DNA of 58,121 bases, from NCBI GenBank assembly GCA_964472175.1, contig CAYYJF010000006.1, positions 1-58,121 on the forward strand, read 5' to 3'. The translations under genes and the position numbers were made by a program. The notes beneath the pieces are model-generated. The model ran no database searches. It saw only the letters and a program-made list of their open reading frames with translations, and was not told the origin of the DNA. Below are positions 41,566 to 49,986 of this stretch, one piece after another (the first letter of the stretch is position 1; each line of letters opens with the position of its first letter). This DNA is from UBA8389 sp964472175. GTDB taxonomy: Bacteria > Bacteroidota > Bacteroidia > Bacteroidales > UBA1402.

Positions 41566-42651
41566 TTAAAGTTCGCTTTCTTTCATTCTTTCTGCATTTT
41601 CGGCAATCATGAGCTGATCAATGACATCCTGAATTTCTCCGTTCATGAAGGCGGATAAATGATACATGGTGAAATTGATGCGGTGATCGGTGATGCGTCC
41701 CTGAGGGTAATTGTAGGTTCTGATCTTGGCCGAACGGTCACCGGTTGAAACCATGGTTTTTCTTTTCAGACCGATTTCATCCAGGTATTTTTGATGCTCA
41801 ATGTTGTATATTCTGGATCGGAGCTCCGTTAAGGCTTTGGCCTTATTTTTATGCCAGGACTTTTCATCCTGACATTGAACAGTTACTCCTGTAGGTATAT
41901 GTACCAGACGAACTGCTGAATAGGTTGTGTTGACGGATTGTCCTCCGGCACCTGATGAGCAAAAAGTGTCGACCCGAATGTCAGACTCCTTGATGTCTAC
42001 ATCAAATTCCTCAGCTTCTGGCAAAACGGCCACGGTTGAAGCCGAGGTATGAACACGGCCCTGTGTTTCTGTGGCCGGAACCCTCTGAACGCGGTGTACG
42101 CCGGATTCGTATTTCAAGGTACCATACACAGATTCACCTGAAACGGTAAAAATGATTTCCTTGAATCCGCCTGAGGTCCCTTCATTGGTGGAGGTGACTT
42201 CCACTTTCCAGCCTTTGTTTTCGCAGTATTTGACATACATTTTGAATAGATCACCGGCAAAAATGGCGGCTTCATCACCACCGGTTCCGCCTCTGATTTC
42301 GACAATGGCATTTTTGGAATCTTCAGGATCGGCAGGAATGAGCAACAATTTGATGGATTCTTCCAACTTGGGAAGGGCTTCTTGTGCTGCGTCCAATTCG
42401 GCTTTCGCCATGTCGCGCAACTCCGCATCGTTTTCGGATTCGAGGATGTCCTTGGCTTCCTGAATGGTGTTTATTTCCGATTGGTACTGGTTTTTCGCAG
42501 TTATGATTTTTTCAAGATCCCGGTATTCCTTGTTTAATTTGATAAACCGCTTCATGTCTGAAATGACTGAAGGGTCTGTAATCAGCGTGGATACTTCGTC
42601 AAAACGGTGTTCTAGTCCTTCTAGTTTCTCAAGTAATGTGGTCTCGGCCAT
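41566..42651 (-). CDS. prfA: Peptide chain release factor 1
   Basis: 361 residues from ATG 42651. The GGQ loop is in CSSGAGGQSVNTTYSAVRLVH, and the stop-codon recognition motif PAT is in RVQRVPATETQGRVHTSAS, which specifies RF1 (UAA/UAG). The N-terminal helical domain is complete. The start at 42690 would add 13 residues without homology. It follows purM by 65 bp. Confidence 0.96.
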   Translation of the reverse strand: MAETTLLEKLEGLEHRFDEVSTLITDPSVISDMKRFIKLNKEYRDLEKIITAKNQYQSEINTIQEAKDILESENDAELRDMAKAELDAAQEALPKLEESIKLLLIPADPEDSKNAIVEIRGGTGGDEAAIFAGDLFKMYVKYCENKGWKVEVTSTNEGTSGGFKEIIFTVSGESVYGTLKYESGVHRVQRVPATETQGRVHTSASTVAVLPEAEEFDVDIKESDIRVDTFCSSGAGGQSVNTTYSAVRLVHIPTGVTVQCQDEKSWHKNKAKALTELRSRIYNIEHQKYLDEIGLKRKTMVSTGDRSAKIRTYNYPQGRITDHRINFTMYHLSAFMNGEIQDVIDQLMIAENAERMKESEL

Positions 42652-42716
42652 AATGGTTGTTTGAAATTGAAAAAGTGGTGGTTGGTTCAATGATGAATGT
42701 AATTCCAGCTTTTTCT

Positions 42717-43883
42717 CTAATATTCAAATGTTCCAAATGGACTTTTGATGGTCAGTGCTTTTTTGTCGGCAGCTTCCACCCGTCCGATGATTTGAGCTTG
42801 TAATCCCAATGCTCCAGCAATTTCAATGACCTGATTTGCTTTATTTTGAGGAAGATACACTTCCAGTCGGTGTCCCATATTAAAGACTTTGTACATTTCT
42901 TTCCAGTCGGTGCCGGATTGTTCCTGTATCAAACGGAACAAGGGGGGCAATTCAAACAAATGGTCTTTGATGATGTGCAGGTTGTCCACAAAGTGCAAAA
43001 TTTTGGTTTGTGCACCGCCGGAACAATGTACCATTCCATGGATGTCTTGTCGCATGGCATCCAACATTTTTTTGACAAGCGGCGCATAGGTGCGGGTAGG
43101 GGATAAAACCAGTTTTCCTGCATTCAGTGGGGAGCCGTCAACGGGGTCTGTCAATGTTGTGTTGCCTGAATAAATCAGGGATTCCGGGGTTGCTGCATCA
43201 AAACTTTCAGGGTATTTTTCGGCCAGATATTTGGCAAAAACGTCGTGACGGGCAGAGGTTAGTCCATTGCTGCCCATGCCTCCGTTGTACTCGTTTTCAT
43301 ACGTGGCTTGTCCAAAGGAAGCAATGCCCACAATCACATCGTTGGGGGCAATGTTTGCATTGTCAATGACCTCGTTGCGTTTCATTCTGCAGGTCACGGT
43401 GCTGTCTACAATGATGGTTCTGACCAAATCGCCCACATCTGCTGTTTCACCACCGGTGGCATAGACTCCAACGCCCATTTGTCGCAGTTCAGAAAGCAAT
43501 TCTTCTGTGCCATTGATGATGGCTGAAACGACTTCACCGGGGATTAAATGTTTGTTCCTTCCAATGGTGGAGGAAACCAAAATATTGTCGACGGCACCAA
43601 CACAAAGCAGGTCGTCAATGTTCATGATGAGTGCATCTTGTGCAATGCCTTTCCAAACGCTTAAATCGCCAGTTTCTTTCCAATACAGATAGGCCAGTGC
43701 CGATTTGGTGCCGGCTCCGTCTGCATGCATGATGTTGCAATAGTCGGGATCTCCGCCTAAAATATCGGGAATGATTTTACAAAAAGCTTTTGGATATAGA
43801 CCTTTGTCTATGTTTTTGATGGCTTGATGGACATCTTCCTTTGAAGCGGAAACTCCGCGTAATGCATAACGTTGATCGCTCAT
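42717..43883 (-). CDS. purM: Phosphoribosylformylglycinamidine cyclo-ligase (AIR synthetase)
   Basis: 388 residues. The PurM fold is indicated by MHADGAGTKSALAYLYWKE, ALIMNIDDLLCVGA, VYATGGETADVGD and MVHCSGGAQTKIL. The Bacteroidota enzyme is longer than in Escherichia coli. It closes the imidazole ring in purine synthesis. It is first in its group; a TATCTTTG -7 element lies 23 bp upstream. purC lies about 2 kb away on the same strand but is transcribed separately. Confidence 0.92.
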   Translation of the reverse strand: MSDQRYALRGVSASKEDVHQAIKNIDKGLYPKAFCKIIPDILGGDPDYCNIMHADGAGTKSALAYLYWKETGDLSVWKGIAQDALIMNIDDLLCVGAVDNILVSSTIGRNKHLIPGEVVSAIINGTEELLSELRQMGVGVYATGGETADVGDLVRTIIVDSTVTCRMKRNEVIDNANIAPNDVIVGIASFGQATYENEYNGGMGSNGLTSARHDVFAKYLAEKYPESFDAATPESLIYSGNTTLTDPVDGSPLNAGKLVLSPTRTYAPLVKKMLDAMRQDIHGMVHCSGGAQTKILHFVDNLHIIKDHLFELPPLFRLIQEQSGTDWKEMYKVFNMGHRLEVYLPQNKANQVIEIAGALGLQAQIIGRVEAADKKALTIKSPFGTFEY

Positions 43884-43906
43884 TTAAACCAGTTTTTTTG
43901 CTGGTG

Positions 43907-43914
43907 CAAAGATA
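43907..43914 (-). promoter_or_regulatory. -7 promoter element for purM
   Basis: Minus-strand TATCTTTG fits TAnnTTTG. Between it and the ATG lies a small hairpin, ACCAG/CTGGT with an 8-base loop, 5 bp before the start codon. Confidence 0.45.
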
Positions 43915-43963
43915 CGTCATTTTTTGCAAGAACGGGAAAATCTACCCTGCAACCTGATTGGAT

Positions 43964-43994
43964 TTTGGAAAAAATGGGGGAAGACTTATCTTTG
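43964..43994 (+). promoter_or_regulatory. Promoter for the helical-repeat protein gene
   Basis: TTTG (43964-43967), 19 bp spacer, TATCTTTG (43987-43994): a full match to the Bacteroidota consensus, 27 bp before ATG 44022. Confidence 0.65.
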
Positions 43995-44021
43995 ATCTGA
44001 AATGAACCATAGATTTCAACC

Positions 44022-44492
44022 ATGCACGTACGCGAAACGCTGATTCGATACCGAAGCTCGGCCGATTATCTGGAATTGTTGCCTCAGTTTTGCTCCAAAG
44101 CTTCCTATGTGGATGAATTGGTAGACATTGTTTGTGGACACGAGCCCTATCCGATGTCGCAATATGCGTCACATGTTTTGTTGCATGTGGCCAGGTTGCG
44201 AAAAGATTTGTTGGAAAAGCATGTGGATCAATTGATTGATTTGCTCTTTGTTACGAAAATAGAATCGGTTTTTAGAAATGTGCTTGGCGTTTTGTTATGT
44301 TTCCCTGTTGAATCCTACAAAGAGGGTGAATTGTTGCAGTTGTTGTTTGAAAAACTGGAGCATCCCGATACCAAACCCGGCATTGTGTCGTATTCAATGA
44401 AAAAAATACAGCAATATTTGATTGTTTATCCTGAATTGAAAAATGAATATGATCAGGTTCTGGAGCTTCGTCAAGAATTGATGCGGGGCTAA
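44022..44492 (+). CDS. Helical-repeat (HEAT/ARM-like) protein of unknown function
   Basis: 156 residues, predicted almost wholly alpha-helical. Repeated helix pairs of the type SQYASHVLLHVARLRKDLLEKHVDQLIDLLF followed by a second and third turn resemble HEAT/ARM repeats. No signal peptide, membrane helix or catalytic motif is seen. It stands alone between divergent purM and convergent broken genes, with its own consensus promoter. HEAT-like proteins usually bind other proteins; nothing here says which. I do not recognise a named family. Confidence 0.7.
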   Translation: MHVRETLIRYRSSADYLELLPQFCSKASYVDELVDIVCGHEPYPMSQYASHVLLHVARLRKDLLEKHVDQLIDLLFVTKIESVFRNVLGVLLCFPVESYKEGELLQLLFEKLEHPDTKPGIVSYSMKKIQQYLIVYPELKNEYDQVLELRQELMRG

Positions 44493-44539
44493 AAAAAATC
44501 CCGGGCACAACCAAATCAAAGACGTGGATGTACCCGGGA
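44491..44539 (-). terminator. Terminator between the helical-repeat gene and ybjQ
   Basis: TCCCGGG (44499-44505) pairs with CCCGGGA (44533-44539) across a 27-base loop that has extra AC/GT pairing. On the minus strand it is followed by eight T (44498-44491), so it ends the minus-strand transcript of ybjQ. The A-run overlaps the stop of the plus-strand gene. Confidence 0.65.
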
Positions 44540-44560
44540 AACTTAAAGACTTCCTCTATA

Positions 44561-44665
44561 CTATTCTACAAAGACGGCAGTGCCGCTGGCGGTCACCATC
44601 AACATGCTGCCGTTAGAACCAACGGTTTCATAATCCAAATCAATGCCAATGACAGCATTGGCACC
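44561..44665 (-). CDS. YbjQ-family (UPF0145, putative heavy-metal-binding) protein, 5' end lost in a scaffold gap
   Basis: 34 residues remain: GANAVIGIDLDYETVGSNGS followed by MLMVTASGTAVFVE. This is the C-terminal signature of the YbjQ/UPF0145 family, small proteins of about 105 residues that form pentamers and whose function is uncertain. The frame runs through the N gap into a lipoprotein, but the two parts belong to unrelated families and compartments. About 70 N-terminal residues are missing. Confidence 0.78.
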   Translation of the reverse strand, partial: GANAVIGIDLDYETVGSNGSMLMVTASGTAVFVE

Positions 44666-44765
44666 NNNNNNNNNNNNNNNNNNNNNNNNNNNNNNNNNNN
44701 NNNNNNNNNNNNNNNNNNNNNNNNNNNNNNNNNNNNNNNNNNNNNNNNNNNNNNNNNNNNNNNNN
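44666..44765. other. Scaffold gap of 100 N between a lipoprotein gene and ybjQ
   Basis: Exactly 100 N. It hides the 3' part of the lipoprotein gene and about 200 bp of ybjQ, so the true gap is probably several hundred bases. Confidence 0.95.
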
Positions 44766-44962
44766 TGAGCCACATAGGGCGTGATTTCCGGCATGTCGAT
44801 GGTGCAATAATAGAATAGGTTAGATCCATCGTTGGGATTAACATATTCGTCCCAATCGATGGCGGGGACAGTTACATTCACCACACTCCAGGTCGTGTCT
44901 GTTCGTTCTTCACACGAGATCAACAGGGGAATCAAAAGTAATAAAAATAGTGCCTTTTTCAT
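44766..44962 (-). CDS. Lipoprotein of unknown function, 3' part lost in a scaffold gap
   Basis: 65 residues are visible. The signal peptide MKKALFLLLLIPLLISC ends at a lipobox Cys, followed by TTWSVVNVTVPAIDWDEYV and an FYYCTIDMPEITPYV segment. I recall similar Bacteroidota lipoproteins of roughly 150-190 residues with WxVVxxTV and MPEIT motifs, all uncharacterised. It is adjacent to purC on the same strand (47 bp downstream of it). Confidence 0.65.
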
Positions 44963-45009
44963 TGTTGTTGATTTGGTATATGAACTAAGACGTAATGCAT
45001 TGAAAAATG

Positions 45010-45957
45010 TTACATGGATTTTAAAAAATCGGTCACATTTTTTTCAATTCGTGCTGGAATGTTCACCGCATCTGCTTTTACAAAGCTTTCTCCGGTGATG
45101 TTTTCGTATAGTTCAATGTATCTTTCAGCCACACTCATGCAGTATTCCGGAGTCATGACAGGAACCTGCTGTCCGTCTTTGCCCTGGAATCCATTTTCGA
45201 TAAGCCACTGACGTACAAATTCTTTTGACAGTTGTTTTTGCGGTGCATTGGCGGCCAGATTGGCTTCATACCCTTCTTTGTAAAAATATCTGGAAGAATC
45301 GGGGGTGTGAATTTCGTCCATCAAAATGATTTCACCATTGCTTTTCCCGAATTCGTATTTGGTGTCGACTAAAATCAAGCCCATGGATGCTGCAATTTCG
45401 GTGCCTCTGGCAAATACGGCCTGGGTGTATTTTTCCAATTGTTCATAGTCGGCCTTTGAAACGATGCCTTGCGCGATGATTTCTTCTTTGGAAATGTCTT
45501 CATCGTGGCCTTCTTTGGCTTTGGTGGTCGGGGTGATGATTGGGGTTGGGAATTTTTCGTTTTCTTTCATTCCATCCGGTAAAGCAACACCGCAAAGGGT
45601 GCGTTTGCCAGCTGCATATTCGCGCCATGCATGACCTGTTAAATATCCACGAATAACCATCTCAACCTCAAATGGTTCGCATTTGATTCCCACCGTAACC
45701 ATGGGGTCTGGTGTGGCAATTTTCCAGTTTTTAACGATGTCGCTGGTGGCATCCAAAAATTTGGCGGCAATTTGATTCAATACCTGTCCTTTATATGGAA
45801 TGCCTTCGGGAAGGATGACGTCGAAAGCGGAAATGCGGTCTGAAACGATCATGACGAGCAATTCATCGTTGATGTTGTAGACATCTCTGACTTTGCCATG
45901 ATATACAGATTTTTGACCGGGAAAGTTGAAATCGGTTCTTGTCAGTGCTTCTTTCAT
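45010..45957 (-). CDS. purC: SAICAR synthetase (phosphoribosylaminoimidazole-succinocarboxamide synthase)
   Basis: 315 residues, the longer form of PurC. GKVRDVYNINDELLVMIVSDRISAFDVIL is the nucleotide-binding start, EMVIRGYLTGHAWREY and LVDTKYEFGKSNGEIILMDEIHTPDSSRYF complete the active site. It joins aspartate to CAIR in purine synthesis. It lies 12 bp after phoH on the same strand. Confidence 0.95.
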   Translation of the reverse strand: MKEALTRTDFNFPGQKSVYHGKVRDVYNINDELLVMIVSDRISAFDVILPEGIPYKGQVLNQIAAKFLDATSDIVKNWKIATPDPMVTVGIKCEPFEVEMVIRGYLTGHAWREYAAGKRTLCGVALPDGMKENEKFPTPIITPTTKAKEGHDEDISKEEIIAQGIVSKADYEQLEKYTQAVFARGTEIAASMGLILVDTKYEFGKSNGEIILMDEIHTPDSSRYFYKEGYEANLAANAPQKQLSKEFVRQWLIENGFQGKDGQQVPVMTPEYCMSVAERYIELYENITGESFVKADAVNIPARIEKNVTDFLKSM

Positions 45958-45969
45958 ATTGTTCTATTT

Positions 45970-46944
45970 TTAACTATTAGCTTCTTTGTTTTCTTTCATT
46001 TGATGGATCATTGCCTGGTGTTTTTCGTAGGCTTCAACAATTCTCTGAACCAACTTGTGTCTGACGATGTCTTTTTGATTGAATTCAATTTTTGCAATAC
46101 CCTTCACGTTTCGCAATATTTCGATGGCCTGAACCAATCCCGATTTGGTTGATGCTGGCAGGTCGATTTGGGTTATGTCGCCCGTGACAATCATCTTACC
46201 GTTCATGCCCATTCTGGTCAAAAACATTTTAATTTGTTGTGTGGTCGTGTTTTGGGCTTCGTCCAGGATGATGATGGCATCACTCAGGGTGCGGCCCCGC
46301 ATGAAAGCCAAAGGGGCTATCTGCACAATTTTATTGTCCATATAATCCTTTAATTTGGCGGGGGGAATCATGTCTTCTAAAGCATCATACAGAGGCTGTA
46401 AATAGGGGTCGATTTTTTCTTTCATGTCACCGGGAAGGAAACCCAGCTTTTCACCTGCTTCAACGGCTGGCCTGCAAAGAATGATTTTTTTGACTTCTTT
46501 GTTTTTTAATGCCCTGACAGCTAGGGCGATGGCTGTGTATGTTTTGCCGGATCCGGCTGGCCCCAAGGCGAACATCAAGTCGTTGTGTTGATAGGCTTCC
46601 ACCAGTTTTTGCTGGTTTTCGGTGCGGGCTAAGATGGGTTTCCCGTTCATGCCGTGAACAATCAAGTTGTCCGGTTTGATTTCCACAGGCGCTTTTCCTT
46701 TGTAAATGTCACGGATTGCCTCTTCACTTAAATCGTTGAAACTTGCGCAATGTGCTTCCATGGCAAAAAGGGCTTTTTCAAACACATCCAAATCGGAATT
46801 GTCACCCAATACTTTGACGAGATTGCCTCTGGCTGTGATCCTGATTTTTGGATACAAAGCCTTCATAAGTAATAAATTGCTATTGTTTATTCCGAAAAAA
46901 GTAGCGGGGTCGGCTTGTTCCAGAGTCAATAGACGTTCGTTCAT
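45970..46944 (-). CDS. PhoH family ATPase
   Basis: 324 residues from ATG 46944. A KH-like N-terminal domain (about 30-105) precedes the ATPase: Walker A LGPAGSGKTYTAIALAVRAL, then CRPAVEAGEKLGFLPGD, Walker B DAIIILDEAQNTT and VTGDITQIDLP. PhoH proteins are linked to RNA processing and ribosome maturation, often near ybeY. The frame opens further upstream to 47052, but that part crosses a -7 element (46973-46966). It is followed by purC at 12 bp. Confidence 0.93.
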   Translation of the reverse strand: MNERLLTLEQADPATFFGINNSNLLLMKALYPKIRITARGNLVKVLGDNSDLDVFEKALFAMEAHCASFNDLSEEAIRDIYKGKAPVEIKPDNLIVHGMNGKPILARTENQQKLVEAYQHNDLMFALGPAGSGKTYTAIALAVRALKNKEVKKIILCRPAVEAGEKLGFLPGDMKEKIDPYLQPLYDALEDMIPPAKLKDYMDNKIVQIAPLAFMRGRTLSDAIIILDEAQNTTTQQIKMFLTRMGMNGKMIVTGDITQIDLPASTKSGLVQAIEILRNVKGIAKIEFNQKDIVRHKLVQRIVEAYEKHQAMIHQMKENKEANS

Positions 46945-46965
46945 GCGTTTTCGGGATTTGTTCTG

Positions 46966-46973
46966 CAAAAATA
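46966..46973 (-). promoter_or_regulatory. -7 promoter element for phoH-purC
   Basis: Minus-strand TATTTTTG fits TAnnTTTG, 21 bp before ATG 46944. Confidence 0.5.
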
Positions 46974-47057
46974 GTAAATAAACTGGTTTTTTGTTTACCT
47001 TCGTTCCTTGAAACAAAACAGTAATAATCGGGATATAAATCTTTATGTACAATTAAG

Positions 47058-47534
47058 ATGCCGGCAAAGAGAAACTGGACAGGTTGGATTGAATTTATTG
47101 GTGTTTTGGCTTTTTTTCTGAGTGTTATGGAGCCTTGGAAGTGGAGTCCGATGATGATGGCCGGAAGTGGTTTGATTGCATGGACTGCCTATTTAAAGAA
47201 AAGGCGTAGGAAAAGGAGCTTTCTGATTGGATTTATGATGATTTCTTTTGGAGCAGCCTATTTGCTTTTATTGTCTGATATGCCTGGAGGGAATCCCTTT
47301 GTTCAGTACCATTGGTTGCTGCTCCCTGCGGTGACTTACCCATTGGGTTGGCTTTTGGTGGTTGTGTTGTTGTCTATGCGGGTGCTCAAATCCCATACCG
47401 GGCAGGTGCAAACTTCTCCCAAAAAAGAACGTGCGTCTGTGTCTGAATCGCTTTCAATGGGGCCTTCTGTTGCCCAGGCTGTTTCAAAGAAAAAATTCAA
47501 AAAGCCAAAGCGGTTAGGAAATCTCCAACCTTAA
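47058..47534 (+). CDS. Small multi-pass membrane protein of unknown function
   Basis: 158 residues with about four hydrophobic helices (roughly 10-28, 33-48, 54-74, 84-108), a very basic loop KKRRRKRS between helices 2 and 3, and a basic cytoplasmic tail (KKKFKKPKR). Basic loops inside suggest both termini are cytoplasmic. No known family is recognised. It is divergent from phoH and lies 27 bp before truA. Confidence 0.6.
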   Translation: MPAKRNWTGWIEFIGVLAFFLSVMEPWKWSPMMMAGSGLIAWTAYLKKRRRKRSFLIGFMMISFGAAYLLLLSDMPGGNPFVQYHWLLLPAVTYPLGWLLVVVLLSMRVLKSHTGQVQTSPKKERASVSESLSMGPSVAQAVSKKKFKKPKRLGNLQP

Positions 47535-47538
47535 ACGC

Positions 47539-47546
47539 TACCTTTG
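47539..47546 (+). promoter_or_regulatory. -7 promoter element for truA
   Basis: TACCTTTG fits TAnnTTTG, 15 bp before ATG 47562. A frame opening at TTG 47544 lies inside this element and is not a likely start. Confidence 0.45.
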
Positions 47547-47561
47547 CAGCAAATTTTGTAC

Positions 47562-48356
47562 ATGAGTCAGCGTTACTTTATTCGTTTTGCGTATGACGGT
47601 ACTGCGTATCATGGTTGGCAAATCCAGCCGAATGCAGTTTCTGTTCAAGGGGTGATGACGGAGAAGCTCCAAAAGCTGTTCGGTCCGGAATTCCATTTGG
47701 TGGCTGCAGGCAGGACGGATACGGGTGTACATGCCCGTGAAATGTTTGCGCATTTCGATGTTCCCCAAGCCATAGAAGATCAAACATTGTTCGCACAAAA
47801 ACTGGATGGCATGATGCCCAAAGACATCACCGTATTTGATGTTGTTCCTGTAAACAGCCGTGCGCATGCCCGCTTTGATGCCATTTCCAGAACTTATGAA
47901 TATTGGATAGGTTTCCATAAGGATCCTTTTTTGGAACGATTCTTTTTGCGCATGCACCGCGTGCCGGATTTTGACCTCATGAATGCGGCTGCCAAAGCCT
48001 TGTTCGATTACATTGATTTTACCAGTTTCAGCAAACTTCATACCGATGTAAAAACCAACAATTGCCAGATTCGACAGGCATTTTGGGAGCAAAGGGGCGA
48101 TTATTGGGTTTTCACCATTCAAGCCGACCGTTTTCTTAGAAACATGGTCAGATCTATTGTGGGTACCTTGTTGGATGTTGGCTGGAGAAAATTGAGTTTG
48201 GAGGATTTTCGTTTGATCATTGAACGCAAAGACAGATGCGCTGCCGGTAGTTCCATGCCGGCACAGGGACTGTTTTTGACGCGGGTGGCGTATCCCGATT
48301 GGATTTATGATTTGACGCATGTGGAAAAAGACCTGACTGTTCAGGAAGATTGTTAA
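47562..48356 (+). CDS. truA: tRNA pseudouridine synthase A
   Basis: 264 residues from ATG 47562. YFIRFAYDGTAYHGWQIQPN opens the protein, and the catalytic Asp lies in AAGRTDTGVHAREMFAHFD. FLRNMVRSIVGTLLDVG completes the active site. It makes pseudouridine at positions 38-40 of the tRNA anticodon arm. It is followed by an EamA transporter 12 bp downstream. Confidence 0.95.
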   Translation: MSQRYFIRFAYDGTAYHGWQIQPNAVSVQGVMTEKLQKLFGPEFHLVAAGRTDTGVHAREMFAHFDVPQAIEDQTLFAQKLDGMMPKDITVFDVVPVNSRAHARFDAISRTYEYWIGFHKDPFLERFFLRMHRVPDFDLMNAAAKALFDYIDFTSFSKLHTDVKTNNCQIRQAFWEQRGDYWVFTIQADRFLRNMVRSIVGTLLDVGWRKLSLEDFRLIIERKDRCAAGSSMPAQGLFLTRVAYPDWIYDLTHVEKDLTVQEDC

Positions 48357-48368
48357 AGTTTAATTGTC

Positions 48369-49268
48369 ATGTGGCTATTACTTGCTTTTGCTTCGGCCTT
48401 GTTTCTGGGTTTGTATGATGTTGAAAAAAAACGGGGATTGGATCACAATGCTGTCATCCCGGTTTTGTTTTTAAATACCATCTTTTGTTCTTTGATTTTT
48501 CTTCCTGTGCTGCTGCTTTCTAGCTTTGCACCCTCTGTTCTGAAAGGTACTGTTTTGTTTGTTTCGGAAGTGCCCTGGGAAACACATCTCTATATCTTAT
48601 TGAAGTCCTTTATTGTCCTGATTTCCTGGGGAACTGCTTACGTGGCCATCAAACATTTGCCGATTACCATTGTTGGACCCATCAAATCGATGCAGCCTGG
48701 TTTGGTTTTGCTGGGTGCCTTGTTTGTGTTCAACGAACATCTCAATTTGTGGCAATATGCAGGGATCATTGTTTCGCTGATTTGTTTCTTTCTATATTCG
48801 CTTGTCGGGAAGAAAGAGGGCATTTCCTTTGTGAGCAACCGATATATTTGGTGGTTGTTTGTTGCGGTGCTTACTGGGGCAATCAGTGGGCTCTACGATA
48901 AATTTTTGATGGGAAGATTTGATCGGATGGCCGTACAGGTTTGGTACACCATTTATCAGATATTCATGATGTTGCCTGTGGTTTTTATCATGTGGTTTCC
49001 CAAAAGAAAGCAATCAACGCCCTTCCAATTCCGTTGGTCCATTGTCATGATTGCCGTTTTTTTATGTATCTCGGACTTCCTGTATTTTTATGCGTTGAGT
49101 ATGCCAGAATCCATGGTTTCTGTCGTCTCTGTTGTCAGGCGTTCTGCCATTGTGGTTTCCTTTTTATCCGGTGTTTATTTGTTCAAAGACCGAAATGTAA
49201 AAGTGAAAGGATTGATTTTGATCGGTGTGTTGCTAGGTATGTTTTTATTGTATTTGGGTTCTTCCTAA
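48369..49268 (+). CDS. EamA/DMT-family transporter
   Basis: 299 residues with about ten membrane helices in two EamA halves. The first half has AYVAIKHLPITIVGPIKSMQ; the second repeats the pattern with ALSMPESMVSVVSVVRRSAI and FLSGVYLFKDR. DMT transporters of this kind export or import small metabolites. The substrate cannot be inferred. It probably shares a transcript with truA (12 bp apart). Confidence 0.88.
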   Translation: MWLLLAFASALFLGLYDVEKKRGLDHNAVIPVLFLNTIFCSLIFLPVLLLSSFAPSVLKGTVLFVSEVPWETHLYILLKSFIVLISWGTAYVAIKHLPITIVGPIKSMQPGLVLLGALFVFNEHLNLWQYAGIIVSLICFFLYSLVGKKEGISFVSNRYIWWLFVAVLTGAISGLYDKFLMGRFDRMAVQVWYTIYQIFMMLPVVFIMWFPKRKQSTPFQFRWSIVMIAVFLCISDFLYFYALSMPESMVSVVSVVRRSAIVVSFLSGVYLFKDRNVKVKGLILIGVLLGMFLLYLGSS

Positions 49269-49325
49269 AAGGATAAAAATAAAAAATGTTCGTATTTTCG
49301 CTGTCTGTTAATAATGATCCCAAAA

Positions 49326-49333
49326 TAAGTTTG
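49326..49333 (+). promoter_or_regulatory. Possible -7 element close to the DUF3256 gene start
   Basis: TAAGTTTG fits TAnnTTTG but ends only 8 bp before ATG 49342, which would make the mRNA almost leaderless. It may be chance. Confidence 0.3.
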
Positions 49334-49341
49334 TACGCCGC

Positions 49342-49983
49342 ATGAAAACCCTGAAAATAAGCACCTTTTGTTTGTTTCTGATTTGCCAGCTCGTTGGGGT
49401 TCAGGCGCAAACGGTGTCGAGTGTGTTTCTTCAATTGCCCCAACGTTTTTTGCCGGAATTGAGTATGGAGACCAAGAGGGATCTGATTGAGTTTTATCGC
49501 AACGGCAATTTGGCTGTCATGCCTTCAGTTTTTGGAGGCAAGGTGACATTGGAAAAATTATCGGCCGATTATTTAAAAATAAAAACCTCAGAGCGTAGTC
49601 ATGTGCAATTGAAACTTTTACGCGATACCGATTCGACGGAATGCTTGGCTTTGGTACAAACTGCTACCGGAGTTTTGAATGACAGCCGTGTGCAATTTAT
49701 GGATCTTCAATTCAAACCTTTGAATACCATTCGGTTGCCTGGGATTTTGAAGGAGGATTTTTTGAATGTATCCGGAATGTCAGTGCAAGAAAAAGAACAG
49801 TGTATTCAAATGCTTCCCAACAGGCTGGCTTTGGAGTTTGTTTTTCAACCGGATGGAGACACTTTGATGGTGAAGTCTTCTTTGAAATCGGATTTGAGTC
49901 TGGAATTCAAACATAAAATGGAACCCATGATTCAGGATTCCATTTTATTTGAATTCATCAACGGGGCGTTTAAACGAATCTGA
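49342..49983 (+). CDS. DUF3256 family exported protein
   Basis: 213 residues. A signal peptide (1-22, cut near VQAQ) precedes FLQLPQRFLPELSMETKRDLIEFYRNG, the conserved start of DUF3256. These proteins occur in Bacteroidota and have no known function. It converges on a DUF4831 gene with only 3 bp between the stops; the two families are often near each other in related genomes as I recall. Confidence 0.8.
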   Translation: MKTLKISTFCLFLICQLVGVQAQTVSSVFLQLPQRFLPELSMETKRDLIEFYRNGNLAVMPSVFGGKVTLEKLSADYLKIKTSERSHVQLKLLRDTDSTECLALVQTATGVLNDSRVQFMDLQFKPLNTIRLPGILKEDFLNVSGMSVQEKEQCIQMLPNRLALEFVFQPDGDTLMVKSSLKSDLSLEFKHKMEPMIQDSILFEFINGAFKRI

Positions 49984-49986
49984 TAT

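Noticed and set aside
44561..44962. One continuous lipoprotein ending in a YbjQ domain
   Set aside because: Same reason: the frame passes through 100 N, and homologues of each part are separate proteins.
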